Below, piece by piece: positions 41,660-43,330 of a stretch of DNA of 43,330 nt. The notes beneath the pieces are model-generated. The model was not told the DNA's origin and did not search any database. It saw nothing but the letters and a program-made list of their open reading frames with translations. Both the position numbers and the translations under genes were made by a program. How positions within the stretch are numbered: the stretch's first letter is position 1; the number at the start of each line of letters is the position of its first letter. The stretch comes from an uncultured Lachnospiraceae bacterium (lineage in GTDB: Bacteria; Bacillota; Clostridia; Lachnospirales; Lachnospiraceae), in the NCBI GenBank assembly GCA_910586005.1, contig CAJUHG010000016.1:1-43330 (forward strand). The letters run 5' to 3'.

Positions 41660-43212
41660 TTTCTTTCCCCCTTATCTGTTTCTATTTCCTTTTGATAAGA
41701 AGTTTTTAGAGCTGCTCTGTCAATTTTACCATTTTTGGTAAGTGGCAGTCTATCTCTTTGACAAAAAACATTTGGAATCATAAAGGCTGGAATAGATTTT
41801 CTCAATTCTTTTACAATTTCTCTTTTTTCAATGGGTCCCTCATAAAATGCAACAATTTTCAAAGATACATCATCAAAAATGCAACATACGCGATGAATCG
41901 CTTCTACCTTTTCCATAGCTTTTTCAATTTCTCCTAGTTCTATTCTATGCCCCATATGTTTAATTTGAAAATCTTTTCGGGTTGCATAACATAGTTCCTT
42001 CTTTTCATTATAATATCCCAAATCTCCTGTTCGATAGATCGTCTCTAGATACTGGTGATTTAATGGATTTTGTACAAAAGACTTTTGTGTTTGTTCTTTA
42101 TTATTATAATATCCCAAAGAAAGTGCTGTACCACTGACACAAATTTCACCACGTTGCCCAATCTTATCTACTAGCTTGTCTTCTTCATCTAATAAGAATA
42201 CCTTCTCATTTTGAAATGACTGTCCAATTGGAATTGTTTCCCCAGGTATAAAGTCTCGGTCTACAATATAATACGTACAATTACAAGTGATTTCTGTGGG
42301 TCCATATAAATTTACATACATAGCATTTGGCAAAAATTCCCGCCAAATATTTAGATGTCTCACAGGCATTACCTCTCCGCTAAACAAAACTTTATTTACT
42401 TTCTCTGGAACACGATAGGAAAATCCATGCAATTCACTTACAATACAAAGTGCTGATACCGCCCAAATTAACGTTGTAATTTTCTTCTCACATAAAAAAT
42501 CTAAAAGTTGTGTTGGAAAAGAAAACATACGCTTAGGTATCATTTGCATCGTAGCTCCTGTCTTTAAAGCACTATAAATATCCTTTACCGAAACATCAAA
42601 GTCAAATGGAGCCTGATTTCCAATAATATCCTTTTCTGTAATCTGAAAATTATCTGTAAAATAATTCATAAAATCTATAACAGAACGATGACTAACTACT
42701 ACACCCTTAGGAACTCCTGTAGAACCAGAAGTAAAAATTCCATATAATGGATGGATATCTAACGTTTTTGCCCGAATTTTTGATAAATATTCTATTTGAA
42801 TTGCTTCTTGCATTAATATTTGATATTCTAAAATTCTAAATCCTGTTTCCTGTTCTTTAAATTCCCTTAAAGCTGCTGTTTCTTTTGAAGAATATTCATT
42901 GGTAATAATAAGAGGTTGTTCTAAAGTATCTAAAATCTGAGCAATTCGTTGTAGAGGTTGCTTCTTATCTAACATAACATAAAAACAGCCTGCATATACA
43001 ATCCCCATAAAAGTTATAATAGCATCCACGCTTTTATCCATCCACACTGCAACAGGGCTGCCCATAACAACCTCTTTTGTAAGCGCAGTTCCTATTTTTT
43101 GTGCTTGTTCTTTTAATTCTTGCCAAGTGCAGCAATTTTCTTCATCTGCAAAGGCTATTTTATTGGGATATTTTTCTGCGGACTGTTCCAAAAATTCTAA
43201 TACATTTGTCAT
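41656..43212 (-). CDS. Amino-acid adenylation enzyme (DltA-like, stand-alone A domain)
   Basis: This 518-residue AMP-forming ligase would activate an amino acid and load it on the adjacent carrier protein. Core motifs are TSGSTGVPKG (161-170), YGPTE (303-307), YRTGD (393-397) and the hinge DFQIKHMGHRIELGEIE; the catalytic lysine is Lys496 in NGKIDR. By hand alignment to DltA and NRPS A domains, the amino-group-binding Asp is Asp206 in FDVSVKDIY. The next pocket positions are Val207 and Lys210, and the DltA chirality cysteine is replaced by Ser278. D-Ala is therefore not the obvious substrate. It heads the operon, with a promoter and a five-codon leader frame just upstream. Confidence 0.9.
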   Translation of the reverse strand: MTNVLEFLEQSAEKYPNKIAFADEENCCTWQELKEQAQKIGTALTKEVVMGSPVAVWMDKSVDAIITFMGIVYAGCFYVMLDKKQPLQRIAQILDTLEQPLIITNEYSSKETAALREFKEQETGFRILEYQILMQEAIQIEYLSKIRAKTLDIHPLYGIFTSGSTGVPKGVVVSHRSVIDFMNYFTDNFQITEKDIIGNQAPFDFDVSVKDIYSALKTGATMQMIPKRMFSFPTQLLDFLCEKKITTLIWAVSALCIVSELHGFSYRVPEKVNKVLFSGEVMPVRHLNIWREFLPNAMYVNLYGPTEITCNCTYYIVDRDFIPGETIPIGQSFQNEKVFLLDEEDKLVDKIGQRGEICVSGTALSLGYYNNKEQTQKSFVQNPLNHQYLETIYRTGDLGYYNEKKELCYATRKDFQIKHMGHRIELGEIEKAMEKVEAIHRVCCIFDDVSLKIVAFYEGPIEKREIVKELRKSIPAFMIPNVFCQRDRLPLTKNGKIDRAALKTSYQKEIETDKGERK

Positions 43213-43226
43213 TTTTTATTTACCAT
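43209..43226 (-). CDS. Possible five-codon leader reading frame overlapping the ligase start
   Basis: ATG GTA AAT AAA AAA TGA encodes MVNKK. Its ATG is 7 bases from AGGAAGGG, the only good ribosome site here. Its TGA overlaps the ATG of the ligase gene (ATGA). The ligase ATG is 21 bases from that site, too far for direct use, so re-initiation after this short frame is plausible. It could still be fortuitous. Confidence 0.4.
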   Translation of the reverse strand: MVNKK

Positions 43227-43242
43227 TTTATTACCCTTCCTA

Positions 43243-43278
43243 ATTATAACATTATAAAATTTTCACTTATGCAGTAAA
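43243..43278 (-). promoter_or_regulatory. Promoter of the dlt-like operon
   Basis: On the minus strand TTTACT (43273-43278) is 16 bases from a perfect TATAAT (43251-43256). A second TATAAT follows at 43243-43248. The -35 overlaps the end of the preceding gene. The 5' leader would be very short. Confidence 0.6.
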
Positions 43279-43330
43279 TTGTTTCTTTAATGCATCATAA
43301 GTTTTATTAATTAATTGGAGAGTCACAGTA
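43267..43330 (-). CDS. C-terminal end of an unidentified gene cut by the window edge
   Basis: The last 20 codons of a minus-strand frame read TVTLQLINKTYDALKKQFTA and then TAA. The composition looks like a real helical C-terminus, but it is too short to name. It ends 40 bases upstream of the ligase leader region and could belong to the same locus. Confidence 0.45.
   Translation of the reverse strand, partial: TVTLQLINKTYDALKKQFTA

Noticed and set aside
41656..43212. Standard dltA (D-alanine ligase)
   Set aside because: The Lys in the pocket, the replaced chirality cysteine and the adjoining decarboxylase argue against a plain D-Ala substrate, although overall similarity to DltA is real.
1..43330. 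tRNA, rRNA, tmRNA, SRP RNA or riboswitch genes
   Set aside because: No cloverleaf, conserved rRNA word or recognised riboswitch core was found on either strand. Some could still be missed without a covariance search.

Overview
The window is AT-rich, low-GC Firmicute DNA. Gene families and gene order point to a clostridial anaerobe, most likely Lachnospiraceae: single-chain GlyRS, RecO/YqzL/Era neighbourhood, the yrzL-yrrK-yrzB-Fur-RNase J-YlbF-yrrLMO run, small CxxC Fur, strong AGGAGG ribosome sites and intergenic hairpin repeats. The family is an inference, and I cannot name a genus. About 41 protein genes are supported. Almost all lie on the minus strand; exceptions are a tandem-HD protein, chorismate synthase and an HPr-like protein. 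I see no rRNA, tRNA, CRISPR array, transposase or integrase.

Layout, left to right: a chemoreceptor (214-2364); glycyl-tRNA synthetase; a small lipoprotein; recO, a YqzL-like gene and era; a large M16C zinc protease; a cold-shock protein and a small MscS channel; a tandem-HD signalling protein; a type II restriction-modification pair whose endonuclease gene is split by an in-frame TGA (13393-15242); a leuB-ilvB-serC-serA amino-acid operon; tgt-yajC; aroC; a lactonase; then a long housekeeping operon read from about 31400 down to 24407 (ireB, ruvX, DUF1292, fur, rnj, ylbF, a truncated mltG-like gene, trmR, a U32 protein, the lactonase). After that come mtaB, an HPr-like gene, and prmA-rsmE-nifS-thiI, where the desulfurase and ThiI form a tRNA thiolation pair.

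The right end (37631-43212) is the most interesting region. It is a five-gene operon built like dltABCD: an adenylation enzyme, a carrier protein, an MBOAT transferase and an SGNH/DltD-like membrane-anchored protein. It also carries a fold-type III PLP decarboxylase that ordinary dlt operons lack. The adenylation enzyme keeps the amino-group-binding Asp but has Lys in the side-chain pocket and Ser where DltA has its D-Ala-selecting Cys. My working model is that an amino acid, possibly glutamate, is loaded on the carrier, decarboxylated there as in butirosin biosynthesis (BtrJ/BtrI/BtrK), and exported by the MBOAT pair to decorate a surface polymer. The gene set is visible; the substrate and product are inference.

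The longer non-coding gaps (2365-2674, 10006-10542, 20577-21123, 24087-24406) are largely filled by a family of hairpin-rich intergenic repeats. Copies differ by paired changes that keep the stems perfect.
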